The position numbers were made by a program, and so were the translations under genes. The notes beneath the pieces are model-generated. The model saw only the letters and a list, made by a program, of their open reading frames with translations, was not told the origin of the DNA and made no database searches. 64,000 nucleotides of DNA from CAWGGS01 sp963822095 (GTDB lineage: Bacteria > Desulfobacterota > Desulfobulbia > Desulfobulbales > Desulfocapsaceae). Location of the stretch: contig CAWGGS010000078.1 in the NCBI GenBank assembly GCA_963822095.1, forward strand, positions 1 to 64,000, given 5' to 3'. How positions within the stretch are numbered: the stretch's first letter is position 1; each line of letters starts with the position of its first letter. Below, in pieces: positions 51,592 to 61,109 of this stretch.

Positions 51592-52005
51592 ATGAATACA
51601 AGACAACACAACGAAGTCAAAGAGGTTTGTATCGACCCGATTCGTGTCTTGGTTGTGGATGATGAGCCCATTATCCGTGATCTCTTAAAAGCTATGCTGA
51701 TCAGCATGAAGGCGAAGGTCGACGTTGCTACAAACGGAGTCGAGGCTCAGAGAAAAATCCTTGCAGGCTCGTATCAGCTGGTGATTACGGACATCAATAT
51801 GCCGGAAATGGACGGTATTGCATTGCTCGACTGGCTTCGAAAAAAAAAGCCGGATATCGAGACCATGGTCATGACCGGTATCGACATTTCCGATGAGATG
51901 ATGGAAGCCATAGGCAAAAGTTCTTTGGAGTGTTTCGTTAAGCCACCGGAGCCGATGATTATTCGGAATGCAGTTTTGCATTGTCAAAAAAAATATTGCA
52001 TGTAG
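51592..52005 (+). CDS. Stand-alone response-regulator receiver protein
   Basis: 137 residues, a single REC domain. VLVVDDEPIIRD holds the acidic pair, VITDINMPEMDG the phosphorylatable Asp (about 67), MVMTGID the Thr, and CFVKPPEP the Lys. No output domain. It may work as a phosphate shuttle or by protein interaction. It lies 27 nt after rubredoxin; co-transcription is possible. A terminator follows at 52059-52104. Confidence 0.9.
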   Translation: MNTRQHNEVKEVCIDPIRVLVVDDEPIIRDLLKAMLISMKAKVDVATNGVEAQRKILAGSYQLVITDINMPEMDGIALLDWLRKKKPDIETMVMTGIDISDEMMEAIGKSSLECFVKPPEPMIIRNAVLHCQKKYCM

Positions 52006-52058
52006 CTGATATGCGGTTCTGACTGCGTTTCTGCCGGACCGGGTCGGCCCTTTTCCTT

Positions 52059-52104
52059 ACAAACATCCATCTCGTATGAGATGTTTGTCCCTTTTGGTTT
52101 TTTC
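52059..52104 (+). terminator. Rho-independent terminator
   Basis: ACAAACATC (52059-52067) with GATGTTTGT (52080-52088), inner CATCTC/GAGATG possible, followed by CCCTTTTGGTTTTTT. Ends the rubredoxin/response-regulator transcript. Confidence 0.75.
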
Positions 52105-52161
52105 CTTCCTTTTTCGTGGGTTGCGGGCGTTGGTTAATTCATTGCTGGCAATCATAAAATT

Positions 52162-52208
52162 CTACTATATGTTGTAGTTTGTTCTTGAGTGTGTAGAAAA
52201 TGTGGTGT
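52162..52208 (+). promoter_or_regulatory. Probable tandem NrdR boxes upstream of nrdJ
   Basis: CTACTATATGTTGTAG (52162-52177) and GTAGAAAATGTGGTGT (52193-52208) match 11 and 10 of 16 positions of the NrdR consensus acaCwAtATaTwGtgt. Start-to-start distance is 31 bp, the spacing usual for paired NrdR boxes. The site lies 150 bp upstream of the ribonucleotide reductase start. Confidence 0.6.
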
Positions 52209-52360
52209 ATAAGCAGAATACCAACACAGTCGATTTGTTGGTGTTGCCATGGGGCTGGTAAATAAACGAGACTGCCGTGTCGGCCGTCAATATCATTCTC
52301 TCCCGACCGGGACGGGAGACGAATTTCCTCATGTGAAAATTTTGAGAAGAAGAGGTGCGC

Positions 52361-54532
52361 ATGGCTCCTGATTTGACCAAACAGAAATTGACTGCTACGG
52401 CTGAAACAGTATTGGCAAGACGCTACTATTTAAAGGATGCAGAGGGAACACCGCTTGAGAACTGGGAAACCCTTTGTCGCCGGGTTGCCGACGCCGTGGC
52501 GGAGGTGGATAAAGAAAACGGCAGATATGAGGAGCTTCGGGAGAAGTTCTTTGAGATTATTTATTGTATGGATTTTCTTCCGAATTCTCCCTGCCTGATG
52601 AATGCGGGGACGGACTTGGGGCAGCTCTCTGCCTGTTTCGTCCTTCCCATTGAGGATTCCATGGATGGAATATTTACCGCCATCCGTAACGGTGCGCTGG
52701 TTCATAAAACGGGTGGAGGAACCGGATATTCTTTTTCCCGGCTCCGTTCTAAAAACGCCGCTGTACGTTCCACCCAAGGGGTTGCATCAGGCCCTCTTTC
52801 ATTTGCCGCAGTCTTTGACGCAGCCACGGAGACCATTAAGCAGGGGGGAAAGAGGCGTGGAGCAAACATGGGGGTTTTGCGTGTCGATCATCCTGATATT
52901 ATGGATTTTATAAGCGCCAAAGAGGATCAGAATAAATTCAATAATTTTAATTTCAGTGTTGCAATCACCGACGCCTTCATGGAGGCAGTTCAGCAGGATG
53001 GGGAATATGATTTGATCGAACCATCGACCCAAAATGTCACGGAAAGCCTGAAAGCCCGTGAGGTCTTTGAGAAAATTATCGATCTTGCCTGGCATAACGG
53101 TGAACCGGGAGTCTTGTTTATTGACACGGCCAATAAGGCCAATATGACTCCGCAGCTCGGCGAATTCGAGGCCACCAATCCCTGCGGAGAGCAGTGGCTG
53201 TTGCCCTACGAGAGTTGTAATTTGGGCTCCATTAATCTTGCTAATTTTGTTGGTAAAAAAGCAGTAGATTATGAGCGTCTTAAGAAGGTTGTGCGTATTG
53301 CAACCGTTTTTCTCGACAACGTTATCGACTGCAACCGATTTCCGATTCCGGAAATCGGCAACATGACCCTGAAGACCAGGAAGATCGGCCTTGGAATAAT
53401 GGGGATGCATGATATGCTGATTCAACTGGGCATTGCCTATGCTACCGATGAAGGACGGGAGAAATCGGCGGAGGTCATGTCCTTCATCCGGGATGCGGCT
53501 GAGGAAATGTCCGTTGAGCTTGCCGAATTGAAAGGACCTTTTCCTGCATACGATCCAGGTGTCAATGGGTACAAATCTCGTAGGAATGCAGCCCTGACCT
53601 CAATTCAACCGACAGGAACAGTGTCAATGATCGCCGATTGTGCCTCAGGATGTGAACCGTATTTTTCCATCGTCGCCGTGAAAAATGTCATGGATGGGGA
53701 CCGGTTGATATTGGTAAATAAGTACTTTGAAAAAATCGCCAAGGATGAGGGGTTTTATTCGCAGCAACTGATGAGCAAAGTTGCGGATACCGGGACCGTC
53801 CTCGGTCATGACGAAATACCGGAGGAATGGCAGAAAATCTTCTGTACCGCTCAGGATATAAAACCAGAAGACCATATCCGGATGCAGGGGATACTACAGC
53901 AGAGCGGTGTGGACAGCTCAATATCTAAAACAATCAATCTCCCTGGCGATGCAACCCGCGAGCAGGTCAAACTGGCCTACCTGATGGGCTATCAGCTTGG
54001 CTGTAAGGGGCTGACCGTCTATAGAGATGGTTCCAGGGATTCCCAGGTACTTAAGACCAAGGAGACAGTCCCTCCTGCCCAGACCGCCATGGTGTCAACC
54101 CAAGGAGCGGTGAAAAAGAACCTTCCGGACAAACTGGATGCCAAACGGTATCGGGTGAAGGATCAGGCCCAGAAATCCGTCTACATTATCGTCTGTTTCG
54201 ATGAAGACGAGAAGCCGATGGAGGTGTTTGCCAAGTTCCCCTTCGACAACAGGGTTGATTTAAAGGATAAATCGACCATGTGGACGACCACCTGTCGCCT
54301 GGTCTCATTGGCGCTCAGATTCAACGTTCCCATGGACGAAATTATCAAACAGCTGGATCGTTCAAGCGGGCATATGCTTGATCTTCCAGGGCAACTCAGT
54401 AAATTGTTTAAATCGTTCATGGCAGGGACACAACATGGTTTCGCCAGTGTATGCCCCGAATGTTCCGGAACCCTGGTCTTCGAGGAGGGGTGTGAGACGT
54501 GTCATGATTGTGGGTACAGCAAATGCTCGTAA
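52361..54532 (+). CDS. nrdJ: Vitamin B12-dependent (class II) ribonucleotide reductase
   Basis: 723 residues from the ATG at 52361, with GAGG 5 nt upstream; the in-frame GTG at 52355 is rejected. It reduces ribonucleotides to deoxyribonucleotides using adenosylcobalamin, with no oxygen. Visible: PNSPCLMNAGTDLGQLSACFVLP (first redox Cys), HKTGGGTGYSFSRLR, GGKRRGANMGVL, NPCGEQ (catalytic Cys and Glu), SCNLGSINL, and IQPTGTVSMIADCASGCEP. The C-terminus CPECSGTLVFEEGCETCHDCGYSKC is a zinc-type Cys tail. Probable NrdR boxes upstream; no cobalamin riboswitch was seen. Confidence 0.95.
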   Translation: MAPDLTKQKLTATAETVLARRYYLKDAEGTPLENWETLCRRVADAVAEVDKENGRYEELREKFFEIIYCMDFLPNSPCLMNAGTDLGQLSACFVLPIEDSMDGIFTAIRNGALVHKTGGGTGYSFSRLRSKNAAVRSTQGVASGPLSFAAVFDAATETIKQGGKRRGANMGVLRVDHPDIMDFISAKEDQNKFNNFNFSVAITDAFMEAVQQDGEYDLIEPSTQNVTESLKAREVFEKIIDLAWHNGEPGVLFIDTANKANMTPQLGEFEATNPCGEQWLLPYESCNLGSINLANFVGKKAVDYERLKKVVRIATVFLDNVIDCNRFPIPEIGNMTLKTRKIGLGIMGMHDMLIQLGIAYATDEGREKSAEVMSFIRDAAEEMSVELAELKGPFPAYDPGVNGYKSRRNAALTSIQPTGTVSMIADCASGCEPYFSIVAVKNVMDGDRLILVNKYFEKIAKDEGFYSQQLMSKVADTGTVLGHDEIPEEWQKIFCTAQDIKPEDHIRMQGILQQSGVDSSISKTINLPGDATREQVKLAYLMGYQLGCKGLTVYRDGSRDSQVLKTKETVPPAQTAMVSTQGAVKKNLPDKLDAKRYRVKDQAQKSVYIIVCFDEDEKPMEVFAKFPFDNRVDLKDKSTMWTTTCRLVSLALRFNVPMDEIIKQLDRSSGHMLDLPGQLSKLFKSFMAGTQHGFASVCPECSGTLVFEEGCETCHDCGYSKCS

Positions 54533-54568
54533 AATTTGCGGGTTGATATTGTACCAGGGGGACAAGGA

Positions 54569-54955
54569 ATGCATCGTTTACTTTTGCTCCCTTACCGCAT
54601 GTTGCCCATGCTTTTGGTGATGGCGGGTATCTTTTTTGTTTCAGGAATTCCCGGGGATCGCCTGCCATTGCCCGATGTGGTTGACATCGATAAACTCGCC
54701 CATCTGACTGTCTATGGTCTATTGGCAGGTACTGTCTTTTATGCCTTTGGACCGAGGTTGAGATACAAAAACCCAACTTGGCTTTCCTTGGTCGTCATTG
54801 CCGTCTGTATCATTTATGGGATAAGCGATGAATATCACCAGTCCTTTATCCCGAATCGCACCCCCAGTGTTTTCGATATTCTCGCCGATGGCACTGGTGC
54901 AATCGTGGTCTGTCTGATCAGAAACAGTACATTTTGGAAGGGGTTGTTCTTGTAA
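54569..54955 (+). CDS. VanZ-like family membrane protein
   Basis: 128 residues from the ATG at 54569, with AGGGGG 7 nt upstream. Four helices; DKLAHLTVYGLLAGTVFY and YGISDEYHQSFIPNRTPSVFDILADGTGA are the VanZ-like signature (conserved DxxxH, DExxQ, P.R, D..D). The role is unknown; VanZ itself gives low-level teicoplanin resistance. It follows nrdJ by 36 nt and may share its transcript. Confidence 0.85.
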   Translation: MHRLLLLPYRMLPMLLVMAGIFFVSGIPGDRLPLPDVVDIDKLAHLTVYGLLAGTVFYAFGPRLRYKNPTWLSLVVIAVCIIYGISDEYHQSFIPNRTPSVFDILADGTGAIVVCLIRNSTFWKGLFL

Positions 54956-55013
54956 TTGGGGTATGGGTTGCTTATACTTAACGCAATGTATAAGAACATC
55001 TGGAGGTACGATC

Positions 55014-55322
55014 ATGATTAGTCAGACAGGTGGAATATCCGCCTACACAACAATAGACCAAATACCTCGTCCGCAACAGCAGACGCAGACGGTTGGCGGC
55101 CAACCGGCGCAAAACCCCGATCAAACCGGCGGCTCCGTTTCCGATAATACCAATCTCTCCGACAGGGCGCTGGCCTTATCGAAGAATGTCCAGCAGACCG
55201 GAACCTCGGCAGAGCAGCAAGAGACCAGGGCTTCGGAGCAGGGAGAAACCAGGGAGGAGAATACGCCAACCCAACAGGCTTCACCTCAGCAATCACCGCA
55301 TTCCATCGATATCCGCGTCTGA
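55014..55322 (+). CDS. Small Gln/Ser/Thr-rich protein, unknown
   Basis: 102 residues of low complexity (Gln, Thr, Ser, Glu), no signal or membrane segment and no recognisable domain; probably disordered. The ATG at 55014 has GGAGG 7 nt upstream and is preferred over the longer frame from 54963. NLSDRALALSKNVQQTG (about 46-62) is the only regular helical stretch. It is followed by a clear terminator, which supports a real transcript end. Function unknown. Confidence 0.65.
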   Translation: MISQTGGISAYTTIDQIPRPQQQTQTVGGQPAQNPDQTGGSVSDNTNLSDRALALSKNVQQTGTSAEQQETRASEQGETREENTPTQQASPQQSPHSIDIRV

Positions 55323-55334
55323 TTTTGCACCAAG

Positions 55335-55380
55335 AAAAAAGGGGGAGTCTGCCTCTAGGCTAGGCTTCCCCTTGGTTGTT
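55335..55380. terminator. Bidirectional terminator
   Basis: AAGGGGGAGTCTGCCT with AGGCTTCCCCTT flanked by A-run on the left and T-rich sequence (TTGGTTGTTTT) on the right. It separates the convergent small gene and hemB. Confidence 0.75.
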
Positions 55381-55393
55381 TTAAAAAGAAAGA

Positions 55394-56368
55394 TCAGTCT
55401 TTCAGAATCCTTGCCATATCCTTGGCAAAATAGGTGATGATGATATCCGCGCCTGCCCGTCTGATCGAAAGCAGTGTCTCCTGCATGACCTTTTCACCAT
55501 TGATCCATCCCTTCTCAGCCGCAGCCTTGATCATTGCATATTCCCCACTTACATGATAGGCGGCTATCGGCAGATCGAACTCCTCTCTTAGTTTGGTAAT
55601 AATATCGAGGTAGGCAACGGCCGGTTTGACCATGAGGATGTCTGCGCCCTCCTCGACATCAAGGGTCGCTTCGCGCAGGGCCTCGCGTGAATTGGCGGGG
55701 TCCATCTGATAACTTCGCCGGTCCCCGAATTGAGGACTGCAGTCGGCCGCCTCCCGGAATGGTCCGTAGAAAGAGGATGCATATTTTACGGCATAGGACA
55801 TAATCGGGATGGATTCGAAATTGTTTTCATCGAGCATTCCCCGAATTTCGGCAACCCGTCCGTCCATCATATCCGATGGTGCAACCATATCCGCCCCAGC
55901 CTGAGCGTGAGACAGAGCCGTCTTGGCAAGGATTTCCAGCGTGGCATCGTTGTCCACATCGGAACCGATGATACAACCGCAGTGACCATGATCTGTATAT
56001 TCACAGAGACAGACATCGGTTATCACAGTCAGTTCCGGAGTCTTGTTCTTCAACTCTTTTATTGCCTGCTGAATAATACCGTTCTTGGCATGGGCGCCGG
56101 AACCCACGGCATCCTTTTTTTCCGGAAGACCGAAGAGAAGCACGGCCTTGATTCCCAAGGCCAGACATTCCTTTGCCTCTTTTACGAGTTGGTCTACACT
56201 CAAACGGAAGACCCCTGGCATTGAGGTGATCTGTTCTCGGATGTTTTTCCCGGGCAGCACGAAGAGGGGATAGATCAATTGGGAGGCGTTGAGGTGTGTC
56301 TCCCTGATCAGTGAACGGAAAGATTCATTTTTACGTAGTCTGCGTGGTCGATATTCCGGGAAAATCAT
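55394..56368 (-). CDS. hemB: Porphobilinogen synthase
   Basis: 324 residues, the usual length. It condenses two 5-aminolevulinate molecules to porphobilinogen for heme and cobalamin. The zinc site is CLCEYTDHGHCGC (about 118-130); Schiff-base lysines are in YAVKYASSFYGPFREA (about 194) and LMVKPAVAYLD (about 247). GDRRSYQMDPANSREAL is also conserved. It is last in the DUF4390-ntrY-ntrX-hemB run, 130 nt after ntrX; joint control is not certain. The clear zinc motif makes the call firm. Confidence 0.95.
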   Translation of the reverse strand: MIFPEYRPRRLRKNESFRSLIRETHLNASQLIYPLFVLPGKNIREQITSMPGVFRLSVDQLVKEAKECLALGIKAVLLFGLPEKKDAVGSGAHAKNGIIQQAIKELKNKTPELTVITDVCLCEYTDHGHCGCIIGSDVDNDATLEILAKTALSHAQAGADMVAPSDMMDGRVAEIRGMLDENNFESIPIMSYAVKYASSFYGPFREAADCSPQFGDRRSYQMDPANSREALREATLDVEEGADILMVKPAVAYLDIITKLREEFDLPIAAYHVSGEYAMIKAAAEKGWINGEKVMQETLLSIRRAGADIIITYFAKDMARILKD

Positions 56369-56500
56369 GGCGTCCTCAAAGTTGAAGTAAGGTAAATCGT
56401 ATGGTTGAATATTTAATAACCGGTTGCTTTTGAGTTATAACTCCTGGCTATAGGTTCGCTATTCTGCAAGTGTCAGACCCTCTACCCATGGTATTATCAT

Positions 56501-57874
56501 TTATGCAATGATGTTCAGACTCTTGAGCTTTTTGTAGAGATGGCTTCGTTCCAGACCGATATGTTCAGCTGTTTTTGAGATGTTTCCTTCGTTTTCATTG
56601 AGTTTTTGTTGGAGATATTCTCTTTCAAAGCATTTTTTTGCTTCCTTGAAGTCGTCGGCCTGGTAGGGGGTCAGGACACCGTTGAGCATGACCGGCATCT
56701 TGGCGGCAGGGGTGTGGGTCAGAAACATCCGCACATGCCTGTCGGTAATATTCTCGTCCTGGCACATGATTATCAGACGTTCGACGAAATTCCTCAGTTC
56801 CCTGACATTGCCAGGCCACGAATGGTTCATGAGTTCCTGGTAGGCACTTTGAGTAAACGATTTCTTTTTTAATCCCTTACCCTTCATGCCTTCCATCAGG
56901 TCTTCGACCAAAAGCGGGATATCTTCAAGCCGTTCCTTGAGGTGGGGAACATGGATCGGCACGACATTGAGCCGCCAGAAGAGATCGGCCCTGAAATTAC
57001 CGCTCTCGATCTCTTCCTCAAGGTTTTTGTTGGTCGCAGCCAAGACTCTGACGTTGACGCTGATGGTCTTATGACCTCCGACGCGTTCGAATTTCTGCTC
57101 TTGGAGGATGCGCAGGATCTTGGCCTGGGTCTTCAGGCTCATATCGCCTATTTCATCGAGGAAGAGGATACCGCCATCGGCCTGGTCGAATTTTCCCTGC
57201 TTGTTGACATGGGCTCCGGTGAAGGACCCCTTTTCATGACCAAACAGCTCCGACTCTATCAGTTCCTCCGGGATAGCGGCGCAGTTAACCTCGATCATCG
57301 GACGTTCACAGGATTGAGACAGGCTGTGGATCGCCTGAGCCACCAGTTCCTTTCCTGTGCCATGATCGCCCCGGATCAGGACCCAGGCATCAGTTGGAGC
57401 AACCATTTCTATCTGTATTTTAACCGCCTGGATGACCTCGGAATTACCCGTCAATGTGGCCTTTTTGGTGGAGGTCTCCCGTAAGAGTTGATTCTCCTGC
57501 TCGAGTTGTGCAAAACGCAGACCATTGGTAATGGCAAGGACGATCTTATCGTAGGAAAGTGGTTTTTCAATGAAGTCAAAGGCCCCTTTCCGCGTAGCCT
57601 GAACAGCTGTTTCGATATTTCCATGCCCCGAGATCATGATCACTGGCAAATTGTCGGTGGTGCTCTTGATTTTTTCAAGGGCAGTCATCCCATCCATATT
57701 GTCCCCCAGCCAGATATCGAGCAGGACCAGGTCGATCTTTTCTTCATCGATCATTTCCATACCGGCTTCAGCCGAGGAGGCGCAGATTGGGAAAAACCCC
57801 TCATCCTCAAGTATACCTGAAAGGCTTTCCTGAATGGATGTCTCGTCGTCGATGATAAGTATACGTTTTGTCAT
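56501..57874 (-). CDS. ntrX: NtrX-like sigma54-dependent response regulator
   Basis: 457 residues. Receiver domain at 1-120 (ILIIDDETSIQ, VLLDIWLGDNMDG with the Asp near 53, EKPLSYDKI). AAA+ domain near 145-370: Walker A GDHGTGKE, a variant of the usual GESGTGKE; ELFGHEKGSFTGAH is the sigma54-contact loop; GGILFLDEIGDM is Walker B. A Fis-type HTH (EGNISKTAEHIGLERSHLYKKLKSL) ends it. It activates sigma54 promoters. It pairs with the upstream ntrY gene, 51 nt away. Assigned NtrX by context; sequence alone would only say NtrC-type. Confidence 0.85.
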   Translation of the reverse strand: MTKRILIIDDETSIQESLSGILEDEGFFPICASSAEAGMEMIDEEKIDLVLLDIWLGDNMDGMTALEKIKSTTDNLPVIMISGHGNIETAVQATRKGAFDFIEKPLSYDKIVLAITNGLRFAQLEQENQLLRETSTKKATLTGNSEVIQAVKIQIEMVAPTDAWVLIRGDHGTGKELVAQAIHSLSQSCERPMIEVNCAAIPEELIESELFGHEKGSFTGAHVNKQGKFDQADGGILFLDEIGDMSLKTQAKILRILQEQKFERVGGHKTISVNVRVLAATNKNLEEEIESGNFRADLFWRLNVVPIHVPHLKERLEDIPLLVEDLMEGMKGKGLKKKSFTQSAYQELMNHSWPGNVRELRNFVERLIIMCQDENITDRHVRMFLTHTPAAKMPVMLNGVLTPYQADDFKEAKKCFEREYLQQKLNENEGNISKTAEHIGLERSHLYKKLKSLNIIA

Positions 57875-57924
57875 GGTATAGGGTGGATGACCGCTACGGC
57901 TTCATCCCTTTTTCAGGAGGGGCA

Positions 57925-60228
57925 TTAGGCCTTAGATTTTTCTCCTGCAAGAAGAGGCAGTTCTATGATGAAAACGGATCCATGAGGGATATTGTCCTGG
58001 ACCCGAATATAGCCATTATGGTCGGAAACTATGGTCGAGACAATGGCCAAACCTAAACCCGTACCGGTCTTTTTCGTTGAAAAATAGGGTTCGAAAAGCT
58101 TCAGCTTGTCGTCTTTGGAGATTCCGGGACCATCGTCGCAGACCTTTAGAAAAACACTCTCCTTATTTTCATCCGCTGATAACTCAAGATCTATTGTACC
58201 GCCATCGGGCAAAACTGCAACTGCATTGTCAAGGAGGTTGATGATACAGCGATTGATCTGTTCGGCATCAAAATTGAATATCGGTATTTGAGACAACTCC
58301 TTGCAGGTGAAGGTAATGTTTCTATGGGCAGTCCTGTAGAGGCCAAACGTCTGTTGTGCCAGCTTGGGGAGATCGGCAGGGGCTTTCTGGACTTTGGGCA
58401 TTCTGGCAAATTGTGAAAATTCACTGACCAGGCGTTTGAGCTCATCAACCTGCTCAATTATGGTGGCTGTACACTGATCGAAGATACTCTCTTTTTCTTC
58501 CAGTATTTCCGGGTAACGGCGGCGCAACCGCTGGGCGGAGAGCTGGATAGGGGTAAGCGGGTTCTTGATTTCGTGGGCAATGCGTCTAGCAACCTCACGC
58601 CAGGCGGCCATCCTCTGCATTTTCTCGAGCTTGGTCAGGTTGTCGAAGACCAGGACATAGCCGACGGCATTGCGGTCTTCGTCTTCAAGCCGGGTGAAAT
58701 TGACGAGAAGCGAGTATGTCTTTTGCAAAACAGTCAGTCTCAGATGCTGTTCGACCGTGTTTTTACCTGTGATATTGAGTTCATCGATAAACCCGTTAAT
58801 GATCTCAGCATGATCCGGCAACAGCGTGTCCTGGTATCGTTTGGAGACATAATCTTTCTGGTCGATATTGAGGAGTTTCTCGGCAAAATGGTTGATGGTC
58901 GTGATATGTCCATTGTTGTCGAGTGAGATGACACCCGCGGAAACATTTTGCAGGATGGTTTCGGTATAGCGTCTCCGTTGTTCAGATTCCTGGGAACTTG
59001 CATGAAGCGCCTTGTAGGTCTCGGCCAGTTTCTTGTTGCTGGTGTTCAGATTGATCGTCATCTGGTTGAAGGAATCGACCAGCATTCCCAGTTCATCGTC
59101 TGAGCGTGATTCTATGGTAAATTCCAAATCACCTTCCGCGATCCTTTTGGTCGCCAGCACCAGCTTATCCACCGGTTCGGTAATACCTTTGGAAATATAA
59201 AAACCGAACCAGATTGCGGAAAAGATGATCAGCAAGGTCACGATCAACAAGACAATCAACAACCAGAATTTGAACGGCCCCTTCAGGTATTTCAATTGCC
59301 TGTACCCTTCGATGCCACGGGATATGGCGGTCATCTGGCTAAGGGTCTCCTCCTTGACCAGAAGCGAGGTGATCAGCAGAGCCTTGTTTTTTTCGCTTTT
59401 GCCGATGGTTACCTCCCGGATACATCGCACCAGATCACCCTTTTCGCTTTCCTGGATGATGGTCTGGCTGATGTGCTGTTTTCGTATCTGCTGTATGGTG
59501 TCAAAGGGGATATTGGGCAGTTTTAAGCCCCGCAGGTCCGGACCGACGACACCGATCTCAAGATTTTTATCGTCCGTGATCAGGGTGATACTGTCCGGGC
59601 CGTTGATAGGATTGAAGGCGAGGATATTTTCCAGAGTTCTATTGATGGTAGCTGAATTATATGAGGTCAATTCAAGTTCGCTGAGACGGATGCCTATGGC
59701 GTCACTCATTCTGCCTGCCTGATCTTTTGCATCATGGATGAGTGACTGGGCAAGTTTGAGTGATTCTTGAAGAGAACTTTCGATGCTCGAGTTGAACCAG
59801 TAATCCATACTGGTCGAGATAAAGCGCAGGGCGACAAAGAAGAGAAGAATCGTTGGAATAAGAGACAGCGATATAAAGGAGATGACCAGCTTGGACTTGA
59901 GTTTGGTCCCAAGGACGTTCTGGTACCTCTCGAAAATCAATTCGGCAAGGTTTCGTAAAACAAGAAAAAGAACCAACAGCACCAGTAACACATTGGCATT
60001 GATTAAAGCAAAAATCAGGATATTGCTGTTGACCGGGAGTGAGACCTCAATGTTAAAAAGGAATTTTTGCAGCCAGATAAAAAGAGGAATCAGTCCAAGG
60101 CAGACAAGGATCACCTTGCGGATCATCCTCTTCTTCCATTTGCGCTGTTCCGCAGACAACGGAGGTCTGGAGATCGAATAGTCCATCTTGGGCTGTCGTA
60201 TCTCTTTATCCGCTGAAGGAGTATCCAT
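57925..60228 (-). CDS. ntrY: NtrY-like membrane sensor histidine kinase
   Basis: 767 residues from the ATG at 60226-60228; an in-frame TTG at 60249 overlapping the upstream stop is possible. Four N-terminal helices (about 40-135), a periplasmic loop, further helix near 325-350, then HAMP (GITEPVDKLVLATKRIAEGDLEFTIESRSDDELGML), PAS (about 430-530), H-box EVARRIAHEIKNPLTPIQLSAQRLRRRYPEI, and ATPase motifs INLLDNAVAVLP, VCDDGPGI and FSTKKTGTGLGLAI. This is the NtrY layout. It phosphorylates the adjacent NtrX-like regulator. The signal is unknown. Confidence 0.87.
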   Translation of the reverse strand: MDTPSADKEIRQPKMDYSISRPPLSAEQRKWKKRMIRKVILVCLGLIPLFIWLQKFLFNIEVSLPVNSNILIFALINANVLLVLLVLFLVLRNLAELIFERYQNVLGTKLKSKLVISFISLSLIPTILLFFVALRFISTSMDYWFNSSIESSLQESLKLAQSLIHDAKDQAGRMSDAIGIRLSELELTSYNSATINRTLENILAFNPINGPDSITLITDDKNLEIGVVGPDLRGLKLPNIPFDTIQQIRKQHISQTIIQESEKGDLVRCIREVTIGKSEKNKALLITSLLVKEETLSQMTAISRGIEGYRQLKYLKGPFKFWLLIVLLIVTLLIIFSAIWFGFYISKGITEPVDKLVLATKRIAEGDLEFTIESRSDDELGMLVDSFNQMTINLNTSNKKLAETYKALHASSQESEQRRRYTETILQNVSAGVISLDNNGHITTINHFAEKLLNIDQKDYVSKRYQDTLLPDHAEIINGFIDELNITGKNTVEQHLRLTVLQKTYSLLVNFTRLEDEDRNAVGYVLVFDNLTKLEKMQRMAAWREVARRIAHEIKNPLTPIQLSAQRLRRRYPEILEEKESIFDQCTATIIEQVDELKRLVSEFSQFARMPKVQKAPADLPKLAQQTFGLYRTAHRNITFTCKELSQIPIFNFDAEQINRCIINLLDNAVAVLPDGGTIDLELSADENKESVFLKVCDDGPGISKDDKLKLFEPYFSTKKTGTGLGLAIVSTIVSDHNGYIRVQDNIPHGSVFIIELPLLAGEKSKA

Positions 60229-60245
60229 GAGTCTGGGCTTTAGGG

Positions 60246-60824
60246 TCAATAATTGAAATTAATGGTATACCAGTCCGTTTCAATATCCCACCAGGAGAGA
60301 AAAGGGACAATGTGATGCAGTCCCATGGGCAGGGTTTTTTTATACAGCTCCGCTCGCAAGCGTAGTGTATACGCCTGATCTGGAATGAGATTTGCGATTT
60401 TGTAGACTTTGAGGCCATTGATTTCGCTCATTGCCTTTTCGGCCTCAGCCAAGGTCTGAAAGGAGAACGTCTTTTGATTCGTTTCCTCCATTTCGACTTT
60501 ATAGGTCTCCTTGAGGGTGTCGTAGGTCAAGGTATGTTTGAATTCCATTGCCGCAATCTGCTCATCGGTCCAATTTTTTCGTATCTTGTTGAGCTCGACA
60601 AAAAATGAAAATTGAATGGGAAGCCCGCTGTGCAGTCCCTGTATCATCTCGCTGGTAAAACCGTTATTGAGCGTACCGAAGAGAAGGAGACTCGTTTCCG
60701 ACGTGGTGAGGATGACATCGGAAAAATGTGGGGAGTCTTCTTCGACGGCAACGGAAGACGGTACCAACATAATGGGCAAAAGCAGGATGACAATAAAAAG
60801 AATAGATAATAGCTTTCGAGGCAT
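60246..60824 (-). CDS. DUF4390 periplasmic protein
   Basis: 192 residues from the ATG at 60822-60824; a longer frame to 60851 exists. Signal peptide MPRKLLSILFIVILLLPIMLVPSSVA, then SETSLLLFGTLNNGFTSEMIQGLHSGLPIQFSFFVELNK, KHTLTYDTLKETYKVEM and a terminal PFLSWWDIETDWYTINFNY, the DUF4390 pattern. The gene order DUF4390-ntrY-ntrX is common in proteobacteria; the protein may modulate NtrY sensing (inference). Its stop is 18 nt upstream of the ntrY ATG. Confidence 0.85.
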   Translation of the reverse strand: MPRKLLSILFIVILLLPIMLVPSSVAVEEDSPHFSDVILTTSETSLLLFGTLNNGFTSEMIQGLHSGLPIQFSFFVELNKIRKNWTDEQIAAMEFKHTLTYDTLKETYKVEMEETNQKTFSFQTLAEAEKAMSEINGLKVYKIANLIPDQAYTLRLRAELYKKTLPMGLHHIVPFLSWWDIETDWYTINFNY

Positions 60825-61109
60825 GATCTCTGTGGCTCTACGGGGCACCAAAACATTTGCAAATTACTATTTAAATAAAGATGGTCTGAGCACGTCTGAC
60901 AAGAGGCTCTAATGTACCTCAAATTGTCTACCGTGTCCATTCCTTGTTCTTTCTGGCCGGTCCCTTTTTGGGGCCGGTAATCATCTTGACAGGTGTGGGG
61001 AGAGATGTTAATATGTGCATATGTTCGGTAGACGTTTTGCCCAGTACGAGATATTGGTCTGGGATGAAACGCCCGGTTACGAAGTATAAATAGAAAATGA
61101 GGACGAAAA

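Noticed and set aside
52006..52360. Cobalamin riboswitch upstream of nrdJ
   Set aside because: No B12-box-like core or matching fold was found by eye; NrdR-like boxes explain the region better.
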